This document shows positions 1 to 9,953 of a DNA stretch of 11,883 nt, in pieces (position 1 is the stretch's first letter; each line of letters begins with the position of its first letter). Both the position numbers and the translations under genes were made by a program. Under the pieces are notes generated by a model. It saw nothing but the letters and a program-made list of their open reading frames with translations. It was not told the DNA's origin and ran no database searches. This DNA comes from Saccoglossus kowalevskii. Taxonomy: Eukaryota > Hemichordata > Enteropneusta > Harrimaniidae. Location: NCBI RefSeq assembly GCF_000003605.2, contig NW_003129867.1, positions 104,762 through 116,644 of the forward strand, read 5' to 3'.

Positions 1-3000
1 TATTCCTGTGAGTTTTCATTTGTCGAATGAACTGTTTGTCAAATACAGAATACATATATTTTAGAATAATTTTCATTTTAAAATGTGGATGAAATGTTTT
101 GCTTTTAATGTATTTTTTTATGTATTGTTTTTGATTTGATAACTTTGAACTAAACAAATTTTCTATTAGCTTCAGATCTTGATCAAAGTTAGGCACCCAG
201 TTCATAGGAGTGCTTATATTGATTTTCTGACATCTTGTTTTCTGTAAAGATTTTATTGGTAGGTTTGCAAATTTGTATCAGACTGTGCAATCTCTCCAGG
301 AGTTGGTTTTGAAACCCAGTATGGGATTCTGAGATACATTACCAAGGATATTATTACAAGATAAATCATTTGCTTCATTGAACACATACAACAATGCATA
401 TTTCCACTGAGATCAGTGACCTTTGATGTGTATCACCAGTGATCAGTCAAGTAGAAACAGTCAAAATATTTTATCAGATTTTCAAAATTTTTGCACATTT
501 TCATACAGGACATCTGTTGTTCAAACTCAGGGAAGACTTTATACTGATGAATAAGGTGACCAAGTTTGATAGAGTTTGAAATAGAATTAGTAAAGTTATT
601 ATGCACACAATAACAATTATTAACGACGAAGACGACAACAACGATAACGCCGGACAAAATTTTTCCCTTAATATACCTTTCCCTTCCATCTTTGATGGTA
701 CGGGCAAGGTAAAAAACACGAATAGAGGAGGAGTGAGGAGCTGCTAGCACACAGTTTTGATGACACGAAAATGATTTCAACATGTTTTGCACCTCACAAT
801 TCTGAAGTTCAAGTTCTGATACATCAGAATATGCAAATATTTATAATACTGAAATTACACATGGAATGAAGGACTTGATATTGACAAAATGCATGGAGGA
901 AATTGCTTTGATGCTCCACTACAATTTCAATCCATTTTATAAATTGTGCTCTCAAAAATGGATGCATTGAACTTCACCTATTGAGGATTTAAGTAAGTCT
1001 ATGATGAAACAACCCCCTCATCCAAACACAGATTTGTGTCTCATAGAATTAGAGATTAATGCAGTACGGCATAAGTAACCGGTGTTTACGTGGTAATGAA
1101 ACCCTTTTTTCATAAAGCCATTAGATCTTATCATACTGAGTCCCATGTGTGTTAAAAGAAGCTAAACATTCAATTCACACCAAAGACAAATCCCAGTGGC
1201 TATGAACATTAAATTTCAAGGTGTCTATAGTGAGTTAGATAAATGGAACAGTCTCTAGTAATTGCAATCATAATACATCTTATACGAATTGAGAAGGCAA
1301 CAAACCACATCCTATTGGTCCCCGATGAGATTGCAAGATGTGATAATGGAGATACAGTACTAGTTGAATATAAATTGCACTAAAGAAAATGGCATTATGT
1401 GTGTCAACACATTAAAGCAAGCGAAATGGGAGCTGATGCCAGGCATGAAGAAAATTAAAACACAATATTCATCTTGCCAACTGAAATCCACATGCCCTGT
1501 TGTATCTGAGTACGATACATGTATATGTAACCATCTAAACAGAACTTTTTCTCAATGCATGAATATTCAATATTTTATAAATATTTAACAAGCACAGATA
1601 CTGAAATAGTGAATTTAATACTCGCAGCACATAAACAAAAATTAATTTGCAATTCATCATATTTTATAGCTATTATTTTACTTGATATCCCATTATGACT
1701 TCACACCATTTGGTACATCGTTAATATTATTAATCAGTGTAGCGCATGTCAATAAATGACATCTATAATGATTGACAGTAATTACAAACATTACACAGTC
1801 ACTGGGATTAGTCATACACCATCAACAGCTCATACTGCTTTACTGATTCTTAATTAATTTTCATCTTGCACAGAAAATGAGCTAGTTATACCTTCCTAAT
1901 TAAGAACATACCCTTTTAAATTTACACCTCATGGATTTCAACAATCTTAATTGTTACAAATTAATTTTACCCCCACCCCCATCTCAAATCAGGCTTACAT
2001 TAATTCAACCACCCAATAAAATTGCTCACCCCATCCAGATATTCCTACCTCCCTACCTACAAATGAAATGGTTGAGTCCTAATCCTTCTACACATCAATT
2101 GCTTATTATAGCCTTTTTTAATGTTTGTGAAAATCTTAAAGATTACAGAGGATGGTAATAAAAGAATGTTCCAGATCTCTGCGTTTGATGATTATCTTGC
2201 ACGTCTTTGTGTCACGAATATTTAAACTTCAGAAAATAACAATACCAGAAAGTGACTCGAAACCAATCATGTTCAAAGTCATACACAAAAAAATAACTTA
2301 CTTAAATTTTGCTAAAATAATAAGTAATACACTTTTAATTAAGCCAACAAATTCAGAAATGTTGTCTTTGTGGTTGATTGTTTTGAAGATTTTTTTTTTT
2401 TGAATTACGAACTTTTATTTTATGCATGTGAATATTTTCTAATTCAAAATGGCCAGTGAGGTAGATTTAATGCTGTCATACATAAATCACAAAAACACTG
2501 TTTCAGATTTGTATTTGCTTGTGGTCCTTTATTCAAATGAATTTTGTAGTCCTATTAATATTTTTTACTGGTCAGCCACAATTTCCTCAATGCCTTCAAA
2601 TTTCAAGAATCCACACAGACACACACAGACATGTAATGTCATTTTTATAAAAAGCCTAAATCTAAAAACAGTTTTAAAAAACAATATGAAAATCAATAAT
2701 AGAAATGTCACTAAAAGCTACTTTTAACAAAACTGCAATATCCCGAAGCATAATGAATAATTGCAGTTATTAGGATTTCACATCTTATAGTTAGATAGAA
2801 TACAATAATGAAGGGGATTATAATAGCATATTTCTATGACATTAACAGTGTGAGAGCTCAAGTCAGGGTTCATGTATTCATAATTCAGATACATCATGAA
2901 ATGAAAGCTTTCGGCATTAATAGCAGCAACAGATAAATTTATATATCTATGACGAGTAACCATAGTGACCATTGTCTTTCAGTATTATTAATGTTTTATT

Positions 3001-3851
3001 AATAATCAAGATTAGACTCTATCATCAGCCTTAAGCTATTAGCAGGTTTTTCCATATGATGGTAATTATTAATCAACAGCCTTCCTGCAAGTAGGAGCAA
3101 AAGCTGAGTATCGACAATCTACTCTAGAATAATTACTGGTTACATCTCTATACTCACTGGACTCATAGATTTGTCTCAGTATCATATTCCCCAACTGACT
3201 AACTTTATTTCCCCTTTTGTTGAGGCAATGATTCACCGCAGACATGATACCACATGATAGTTTCAAATTATGCTAAAACATTACACTCAATTATGCTTCT
3301 TATAATTACATTTGTAAGCAGGTAGTAATTGATATGACAATTTACTTAGTTGTACACATGAAGGTTGCACATATTATCGTAGATTCCAAAGATATTAATG
3401 CCCTACAATTTACAGTATTAGTATACAACGAAAACTTAATGTACATGTAAGCCGTCTCTATTAACACTTTTGAAACTAAATCGACAAAAACATACATTTA
3501 AAAAAAATGCTGTTTGGTACTGTATATCTTACTTCAACTGACACAAATATAAGGCACTCATTAATTAGACATATGCATGACAGTAATTAGTAGACATCTC
3601 GGAGACACAAGTATTAATGTTCAGACATATAGCTTACATACAGATTAATTGCTATTCACATCAGTAATTATATTCTTTGTGACTACGGTACTCTAGATTA
3701 ACAAGTGATAGAGATTACTCCCACACACATTTCTAAAAGTGTTTTAGACCGACAAAAAAAAATGTACAAGAGGGTATCTAGGTAATAGCATACATAGACA
3801 CATGGTGGTTGTGTTAGGTAAACTACAGCAATTCATCTCGTATAAACATAC
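1..3851 (-). other. Left flank: intron after coding exon 3, no further exon found
   Basis: From donor gtatgt at 3846-3851 the sequence runs AT-rich to the window edge. I looked on the minus strand for the next conserved segments of the family (Asp-His-x-x-Ser, Asp-Gly-Ala-His, Asn-x-His-Lys-Trp) and found none. The intron is therefore probably longer than 3.85 kb, unless a poorly conserved exon was missed. Notable contents are a GAC/AAC-rich microsatellite-like run at 622-649, a T12 run at 2390-2401, C-rich patches near 1970-2060 and an AT hairpin at 2984-3006. Confidence 0.6.
622..649. repeat. GAC/AAC-rich degenerate microsatellite
   Basis: The run AACGACGAAGACGACAACAA continues imperfectly to 649. 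It is preceded by AT-rich sequence and followed by a block of higher complexity. It creates an apparent valine-rich hydrophobic stretch in a minus-strand open frame. Confidence 0.5.
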
Positions 3852-3968
3852 CTTTCATACGTTCAGAAACATCCACAGTAGTAAAACTGACAGCGGGGTA
3901 TGTCAAGTTTGTAATCAATATCGCATCCCCAGGTTGCCACTTCTTGGATCTCAAAACACCATTGATAG
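3852..3968 (-). CDS. Coding exon 3 of the same isopenicillin N epimerase-like gene, residues 132-170
   Basis: This 117-bp exon has a strong acceptor (T-rich tract then ctcag) and donor AAAG|gtatgt. Its first two bases complete Ala132 with the last base of the preceding exon, so the motif reads Asn-Val-Thr-Thr-Ala-Ile-Asn across the junction. It encodes residues 133-170. Trp142-Gln-Pro-Gly-Asp is the familiar turn before the strand Ala-Ile-Leu-Ile-Thr. Asn152-Leu-Thr-Tyr155 follows, where relatives have Asp-x-x-Tyr next to the PLP pocket. The exon leaves in phase 1. The expected next segment (Asp-His-x-x-Ser, Asp-Gly-Ala-His, and the lysine that forms the Schiff base) was not found in 1-3851, so the gene is truncated by the window edge rather than visibly broken. 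Confidence 0.88.
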
Positions 3969-4447
3969 CTGAGAAAAAAAATATATTTAGATTGGAAAAC
4001 TTATTCTGATATTCATATTATGTTATTATTAATTACAGTGTTTGCTCTATTAGAAATGCACACAAATCAGAAATTAGATTCAATATGCTGGATTTACTAA
4101 AATATAACTGATTTTGACCATCAAAACATCCCTAACAATTACAGGCACTACTACTAAAAAAAATATGTTTTTTCAAAAATCATACACTTTGATGCATTGT
4201 CCCATTGTCATAATAGAAAGTGACAGATCAGTAGAAAACTGTATCTGATAAGCACTATATCATTGTTGTCACGACTAATACACTGTGTGTAGGAGTAAAT
4301 ATTTGAATAAAAATACAGTATGATTGACAGGGAAGGAGCAAATAGATTAAAATTTATTATTACACGTAAGCCATTTCCCTATTCTATTCTATCGCACAAA
4401 GATTAATAAAAAACAGGCCAGAGCAATACAGAGATCAAAATAAAGGT

Positions 4448-4519
4448 TTATCCACCTGTCCAAGACAGTTAAACTTTAGCTAGAACAGGTAAATGAACAA
4501 ATTTCCTTTCCCTGGATAA
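4448..4519. repeat. Nested short inverted repeats TTATCCA / ACCTGT
   Basis: TTATCCA (4448-4454) overlaps ACCTGT (4454-4459). Their complements ACAGGT (4485-4490) and TGGATAA (4513-4519) follow in mirrored order, giving a nested dyad with unequal spacers. It may be a decayed foldback element. Confidence 0.3.
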
Positions 4520-4714
4520 GTGAATAAAGATAAATTTTTAGTAATTGAACGAATAAGGTAGTCCTAAGTTTATAATGTTCAGAAAATTGCTTGCAGATTT
4601 CTTAAATAATGACAAGCCAAAAATTAAAATTTTATTTTGAGTAATTATTAGTTCAAATTCATCTTGCTAGGTACTAGTACAGAATCAATTGGAACAAGTA
4701 CTTTTATTCGCCAA

Positions 4715-4731
4715 CCTGTCCAATGGACAGG
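4715..4731. repeat. Perfect 7-bp hairpin CCTGTCC-AAT-GGACAGG
   Basis: This is an exact inverted repeat with a 3-base loop in the intron after coding exon 2. It shares ACCTGTCCAA with the dyad at 4454-4463. It is short enough to be a chance occurrence, but the shared 10-mer hints at a common repeat family. Confidence 0.35.
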
Positions 4732-4828
4732 CAACTTTTTAGTTTTTAAATTCAGCCTTGCAATAGCATAAGGTATAGTCTGTCAGAATACACCAACCCA
4801 TAACTTAAAAATAACGTATTGAACTTAC

Positions 4829-4971
4829 CTGTTGTAACATTGTTAGAAAATGCCATGTCTTTAGGATCGGCACCAATAAAATCACCAATGGTTTTAAGTG
4901 CCTCTTCATAGTAGCCAATAGTTCTGTGTTTATAGAAATAATCAGGTGTTCTTTCAGCCTCATCTTCAAAC
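4829..4971 (-). CDS. Coding exon 2 of the same isopenicillin N epimerase-like gene, residues 84-132
   Basis: This 143-bp exon runs from acceptor ttttgtcag to donor CAG|gtaagt. It enters with one base that completes Trp84 (TG+G) and leaves in phase 1. It encodes residues 85-131. Family landmarks are Phe85-Glu-x-Glu and Pro93-Asp-x-Phe-Tyr, typical of the helix after the Asn-His motif. They are followed by a helix ending in Phe115-Ile-Gly-Ala-Asp-Pro, the usual lead-in to the cofactor-binding loop. The exon ends in Asn128-Val-Thr-Thr, equivalent to the family's Asn-Ala-Thr-Thr motif, which contacts the PLP phosphate region in solved class V structures (family knowledge). The phase match with both neighbours and the collinear homology make this exon secure. 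Confidence 0.9.
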
Positions 4972-6704
4972 CTGACAAAATACACTCATTTAAGATATTT
5001 TCAATAACTTGTGATCCAAGCCATCATAACTCCACTTAGTGTAAGACATGCAGGGGGTTTAGCCGTCTCAAAATTGGTTTAGAACATTTCGTCCAAAATG
5101 GCAACTAGGATCAGGGGATATTATTATTTGCCATGTTTTGTGAATAAAAATGTAGATTCAACAGAAATGTTATTTGAAATGATTGAATAAAATGTAAGAC
5201 ATCACTGAAAAATTCCTGATGTCCAGTAAGCATCTTGGTTATATGCAAGTTACACGTTTGCTGGAAGTCCTATGCAAACACAAGAATAAATTACATAAAC
5301 ACACATTTTGACAAAATTTTAGTTTCAGAACAAATTGAAATAAAAACATTTTGAGGTAATCACTGACGTCTCACCATATATTAAAAAAAAACACAAGTTA
5401 TCTTTTTTTAACAAAAGTTGTATTAAATATGCTTGGCTTGCAGCTTCAATATTTGATCTATATTCTTTGAAAAATTGCTGACAAAAAGAAGAAAGTAGTT
5501 TATTGATGTCCAACAAGAAATGTCAGCGAGTAAAAGTGATGAACTGCACTTACTCAACTGAATTGAATAAAAACGAATTCTACGATCACACAAAGAAAGG
5601 AAATCTGCATAGCAATGAATTGAAGTTAGTGTAGTATTCATAGCCACCCAATTCATCTTAATCTTGGGTATGGGATACAATCAAAGATGTACAAAAGGAA
5701 TTCATTTCTTATTAAATACTAACTACAGTAAATTTATCAGACAAAAAGACTATGGTACATTATCAGAAATACCTTGTGTTATTAATTTTTGTTTTTCAAT
5801 ATCACATCAAATTTGAAACCTCAATTTAATATCCACAAACCATCGACTTTCCAGTCACGATTTTTATTAAAAACAGAAACAAATCTCACTTTAACAATAA
5901 ATTATTCAGTCAATTCAACTGGGATTCAGAGTTAATGTTTTCTTTCAAAATGAGAATTTTATTGACTTTTAAAAGACGACAGATGAAGCACTTTACAAAT
6001 ATTGACTTGAGAAAACAGTAGTATAGTACAAAGCCAAGAAATCAAATAATTCACTTTTGTTAGCGAATTTATCCATTTACATTTTTTTGAATCTTTAATG
6101 AGGATAAAATAGTTCATTACATGCTTCATTTGAATAATACAATATGATCTGATTAAAAGAACAAGGGTTTTCCATTGTTTTAAAATTTTTAAACAATACC
6201 CCAAACCTCCCCCCATCCCAAGTGTAAATTTTGCCAGAGCTTCAACTAAGGATAAAAAGGTGTTAGCCACAGTGGATAATAACATTGTGCTTCATTGTAT
6301 GATGCAAACTGTTTAGACTTTTAGCAAACAAGGAGGAAATAAAATTATAAATACATTTGTCAAATTTATGAAACACATCAAAATATGCTAAAATTAACTG
6401 CTATGTGAAGTGATAGCATACATTAAAAATGCTGATCATTCATGTATCAGTTTGAAAATGACTAAAGACTGAAAAATAGCTCTCCTAAAAGCACCGAGAT
6501 GAGTTATGGGAGTAATTTTAATGTGCCGAGAACCATTTTGCATGTCTTTAATTGTGATAATAATATTATTTTTTTTAGGAAAGTTTTTTTCCAGCTTCCC
6601 TTGAAAGTTTGGATGAGCAAATTGCTGGATAGCTGTTGCCCACCTTAAAAAGAAAGGTCTGAGGTATGGGTAGAGAAAAGATGTAAAAACATTTATCTAC
6701 TCAC
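4972..6704 (-). other. Intron between coding exons 1 and 2 (1733 bp)
   Basis: It is bounded by donor gtgagt and acceptor ttttgtcag, and splits the Trp84 codon (phase 2). The contents are AT-rich. I see no exon, RNA gene or clear element inside. Open frames at 5325-5680 and 5959-6285 on the minus strand are low-complexity and lack homology or splice support. Confidence 0.85.
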
Positions 6705-6955
6705 CATCTCTGTTTGGCCATAACTCTCCTAGGAATGGTACCACAAGAGCAATGATTGATAAAAGCTGAATCTTTATCCAGAAAAAATTCCTGTTCTCTC
6801 ATTTTCCGTCCGAACTCGGGTGGAAACGCATTATCTTCTTCTCCTTCTTCACGTTTTTTTGAGAAATGATTCACGAGATGCTTCGTTGCTAAGGCAACTG
6901 CTGATGTAGTTGCCAAGGCAAGAATCACAGATTTGGCATCAATGTTGTCACTCAT
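6705..6955 (-). CDS. Coding exon 1 of class V PLP aminotransferase-fold protein (isopenicillin N epimerase-like), residues 1-84
   Basis: This exon holds the start codon and residues 1-83 plus two bases of codon 84. It is the amino end of a PLP-dependent class V aminotransferase-fold protein (Pfam Aminotran_5). Relatives include fungal and bacterial isopenicillin N epimerases and hercynylcysteine-sulfoxide lyases. Residues 8-24 are hydrophobic and alanine-rich, followed by a Lys/Arg cluster (32-35) and an acidic stretch (36-41). The family domain begins near Phe48-Gly49. The conserved Asn-His-x-Ser-x-Gly segment is at 67-72, followed by Pro75, with Cys at the two variable positions 69 and 71. 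The start was chosen because ATG at 6955 has A at -3 and sits just after an acceptor; the upstream in-frame ATG at 6997 falls inside the presumed intron. The donor is ATG|gtgagt in phase 2. Family assignment rests on recalled motifs, not a search. Exact substrate is unknown: epimerase, C-S lyase and desulfhydrase are all possible. Confidence 0.86.
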
Positions 6956-6979
6956 CTTTTTGCTCCAGGTAATGGTTTT
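6956..6979 (-). other. 5'UTR part of the exon carrying the start codon
   Basis: On the minus strand a pyrimidine-rich run followed by atccacag ends at 6980, a good 3' splice site. The 24 bases between it and the ATG would be untranslated. The frame stays open upstream to an ATG at 6997, so retention of the intron would give 14 extra residues. The acceptor makes the shorter form more likely. Confidence 0.6.
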
Positions 6980-7269
6980 CTGTGGATGAAAAAACAATCA
7001 AAACATCAGACATATTTTTGCAATTAGAATTCTTAACCTTTTCCTAAAAACAAAAAAATAACACCAATAAATTATATCCACATCACTTATACACTTACTT
7101 TGGTGAGTATTCCTTGTTTAAAGTGACGTGAAGCAAGCATAAAAAGAGTCAACCTAACCATACCTATCTGCACACAGTGAAGGTTTCAGTTCAAATGGTT
7201 TAAGTGACTAGTTACAAATTCATTATTATAATAAAGACTAGTATGTAAAGCAGGCAAATCCTAACTTGC

Positions 7270-7283
7270 CCACTAGATGGCGC
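7270..7283 (+). promoter_or_regulatory. Candidate CTCF-type insulator site
   Basis: CCACTAGATGGCGC matches the 14-base CTCF core consensus CCASYAGRKGGCRS at every position. CTCF is present in most bilaterians with a conserved recognition core. The site is in the large 5'UTR intron, about 290 bases upstream of the coding exon's acceptor. It could also be a fragment of a repeat that carries this motif. Occupancy cannot be judged from sequence. Confidence 0.4.
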
Positions 7284-8436
7284 CCTTCATCTTCTTCAGT
7301 CAAGGAAGTCATTTAAGCAGTTTTTTTTGTGTTTTTTTCTTATTTGTGGTTATGTTTATGAATTGAACAAACTGAAATGATTTATCTTTCTATCTATAAA
7401 TTTGTTATTTGTTATTTTGATTAGCCCAACTCTTCAACTAACTATTTTCCATCTCGTTTCTAGGTAGCATGCATACAAGCTTAAAAGATGAATGTCACAT
7501 CTCCTAAAATATTGCACATTGAAGTAATTAGTCTTCAAGAACATGTCGGAAATGACAAAAAATATATGAAATATATAAATGATAAAAATTAGAGAATTGA
7601 AAATATTACCAAATGAACAAATCTGAGAGACCCACCAGAAATACCTATATATTCAACATCAAAGCAATCAGACTTGGGTCTTTCAAGAAGTAGAAAACAG
7701 CAATTTTTACCAAAAATATTCATCAAATTTATAGAATTAAAAATATCACGCAATTAAAAATTTTGAGAGAGGACCACTCGAACATATTATAAAATGTATC
7801 CAACAAATTGTAAAACTTGTGATGCGAATCCAAGACAATCAGTTACATGAACAAGCTCTGCTCGACAAATTCAACAATGGAGCTGAAAATAGGAGCCTCA
7901 CTATACACTTTTTTGTTAGCCTTACTTTATGAGGACTACATATAATTATTTTATCAATTATGCTACACTCAAACTCACCTAGATATTTATTTGAATACTT
8001 GCACACGTTTCACAAACAAATTTTAGTAGATTTTATTGAAAGAGGACATTTTCAAACATTCCTTTCATTCTTGTGTTTCCAATTTAGATTGATGTAGATG
8101 TTTTATTTAATACATTCATTTATTGTTTCTAGGGCATACATGTATGGCATGGTACAGATAAACTCTGGTTTATGTCACATCAGGTAAACATTTGTAAAGT
8201 CTTGAGTTTTAGCAAATAATAAAAAAGGCGAGCTATAAAACCTCAATAAATCACCTAACCATTCACCAACTTATTATAGATATGTAGACAAAGTCAAAGC
8301 AATGAAGGTAATTTATTTTTACCTCCTGCGGTATTGGTGATGTTTTCTTTTTTTATCATATACAGTACCACCTAAAACTTTACCAACAAATCATGTTCCA
8401 AACTCATTTTACCACATCTATGTCCCGATCAGTTTA

Positions 8437-8626
8437 ATGTAAATTACTTTATTTTTACTTTGAATTTATTTTCGCTGAAGGAAAGAATCATTGAAAATAA
8501 AATCCTGTGAAATACCTTTTTTCCTATAATTTAACTCAGATAAAATAAACTCCATACAAAACAACCAAATACGTGTTTTCAGCGAACACGAAAATTAATT
8601 CCAGCCGAAAATAAAGGAATTTACAG
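8437..8626. mobile_element. MITE-like element with long imperfect terminal inverted repeats
   Basis: The left end reads GTAAATTACTTTATTTT from 8439. The right end (to 8624), reverse-complemented, reads GTAAATTCCTTTATTTT. The match continues inward for about 45 bases through GAATTtATTTTCG and CGCTGAA-like blocks, with small gaps. The element is about 190 bp with no coding capacity, so it is a non-autonomous inverted-repeat element, probably DNA-transposon derived. Ends beginning ACTGTAAATTCC with TTTATTTTCG are, as I recall, frequent in marine invertebrate repeats. Target-site duplications are not clear; flanks give only short TA/TTA-like candidates. Confidence 0.6.
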
Positions 8627-9780
8627 TAGTAGTATTAAGTTAAGGCACGCCTTTGAATGACTGAACAAATCTCATTAGACGACAAAACTATCACCACACA
8701 AAGCAAAGACAATATACATGTCACTCCTAATACAATAATGTGAAATGACCTACAAGCTGATACATGATAATATTTGTATGTATACGACTCTTAAGATCAG
8801 AATAAACTTATAGTACTTTAAGTAACATAACCCAAAACTCCCAACATAATTTACCAGAGTTAAAATACAGTTCTCACTCGCCATAGTATTTATCTGCTAC
8901 ACTCCAAATAATCTGGCAAAATACACCGTGGCAAAGCCTTTATTTGCAAACTTTGATTTGAATATTTATGAATAAACGTCATGAAAAAAATTGACCAATC
9001 AGTGTTTGCTTTAGATTCAGGGCACTGATTGTCTGCTTCTTACATGTCGGTTGATTGGTGCAGTTGCAAGCTATTGCAATGTAGGCACATTTCATCCAAG
9101 CCTTTTTGCGGTAAGTACCAGATGTGGCAAAGAGGCAGCGGTTTAACAACGGTGTTATATTCCGGCTGTGTAACAATGCTAACTGGTTTACAACGCAACA
9201 CTGGTGACATGTCTATGCAAGCAATGTAATATTACTGGGTCACAAACCAACTTGTATGGGGAATAGTAGGTCAGCTATTGTATCAGTATGAGGTTTTTGT
9301 TAAAAGGTTTACCACAAGAACTCTAAAACAAAGATGTGTCAGTAAAATTAACATAACAAATAACACAAATTTACAGATCTGTTACACTGATATCAGAATG
9401 TATGCTGTAAATGATGTTCTGTAAACGCAGTGAACAAATGTGATTAATGTTTATGTTAAATATGCTTATTAACCTAATATAGACCTTTGCATTCTGGTAA
9501 CCATGACAACCAAGTGGGCATTTAATTCAGACAAGATTCCAATAAAAAAATGCACGTTTCTTGACATAAAAAATATTCCAATTTACTTCAATGTTTACAT
9601 TTTATAACACCTCTTTCTTCTCTTTCACCAAAACACTAGTGAAGTTTTCAGAAGTGGTAATAACATCAAATTATGTGTCTGACATTGCATGCGACACAAT
9701 GCGATCCACTCAGCCAACACCACTTTATTATCACGCTTCCCGTTTCTACAGTAATAAATTAACCAATAAAAACAGGTGAA

Positions 9781-9953
9781 CTTTATTTGACCCAACCTCA
9801 GACAGATTGATATATGATATATATGAATTGATATATATTGTTAATTCTATTTTAAATGTAGTTAATAGTTGTATTTAGTGGCCATACTGCCGTATTGTAC
9901 TATATCGGTGTTGTGTCAATAAATTATTATTATTATTAAATTATTATTATTAT
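9781..9953 (+). repeat. Retroposon-like 3' tail ending in (TTA)n
   Basis: A TATA-rich run (about 9806-9840) is followed by a moderately complex block containing CTGCCGTATTGTACTATATC. It then ends in AATAAATTATTATTATT and a second TTA run (to 9953). A unique block ending in AATAAA plus a 3-bp microsatellite is typical of non-LTR retrotransposon or SINE 3' ends. The 5' limit is unclear, and no target duplication could be identified by eye. Confidence 0.35.

Larger units (their letters stand above)
3969..4828 (-). other. Intron between coding exons 2 and 3 (860 bp)
   Basis: It is bounded by donor gtaagt and acceptor ctcag after a T-rich tract, and is phase 1, splitting the Ala132 codon. It holds two small inverted-repeat structures (4448-4519 and 4715-4731) that share the 10-mer ACCTGTCCAA. 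Confidence 0.85.

Noticed and set aside
180-360. Somewhat GC-richer block with a 35-codon minus-strand open stretch
   Set aside because: No similarity to the aminotransferase family and no clear splice sites; too short to support.
433-792. 119-residue minus-strand open frame, valine-rich in the middle
   Set aside because: Its hydrophobic stretch is the translation of the GAC/AAC microsatellite. There is no splice context or recognisable domain, and it lies in the presumed intron.
1931-2403. Two plus-strand open frames of 75 and 83 residues
   Set aside because: They are low-complexity, AT-driven translation with a proline run from C-rich sequence and a phenylalanine tail from a T12 run. No domain is recognised.
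2984-3006. ATTATTAAT / ATTAATAAT hairpin as a terminator or element end
   Set aside because: Pure AT dyads like this are expected by chance in such AT-rich DNA.
3069-3266. 65-residue minus-strand frame, considered as the next exon of the gene (contains CCA|gtgagt)
   Set aside because: The residues do not resemble the expected segment of class V aminotransferases, and I could not pair the donor with a good acceptor in the required phase.
4640-4670. GTTCAAATTC resembling a tRNA B box
   Set aside because: No cloverleaf, A box or anticodon arm could be drawn around it.
5959-6285. 108-residue minus-strand frame with hydrophobic segments
   Set aside because: It is placed inside a well-defined intron, lacks splice signals, and its hydrophobicity follows from T-rich codons.
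6956-6997. Upstream in-frame ATG (6997) as the true start, adding 14 residues
   Set aside because: A convincing acceptor at 6980-6981 lies between it and the ATG at 6955, so the upstream ATG is probably intronic.
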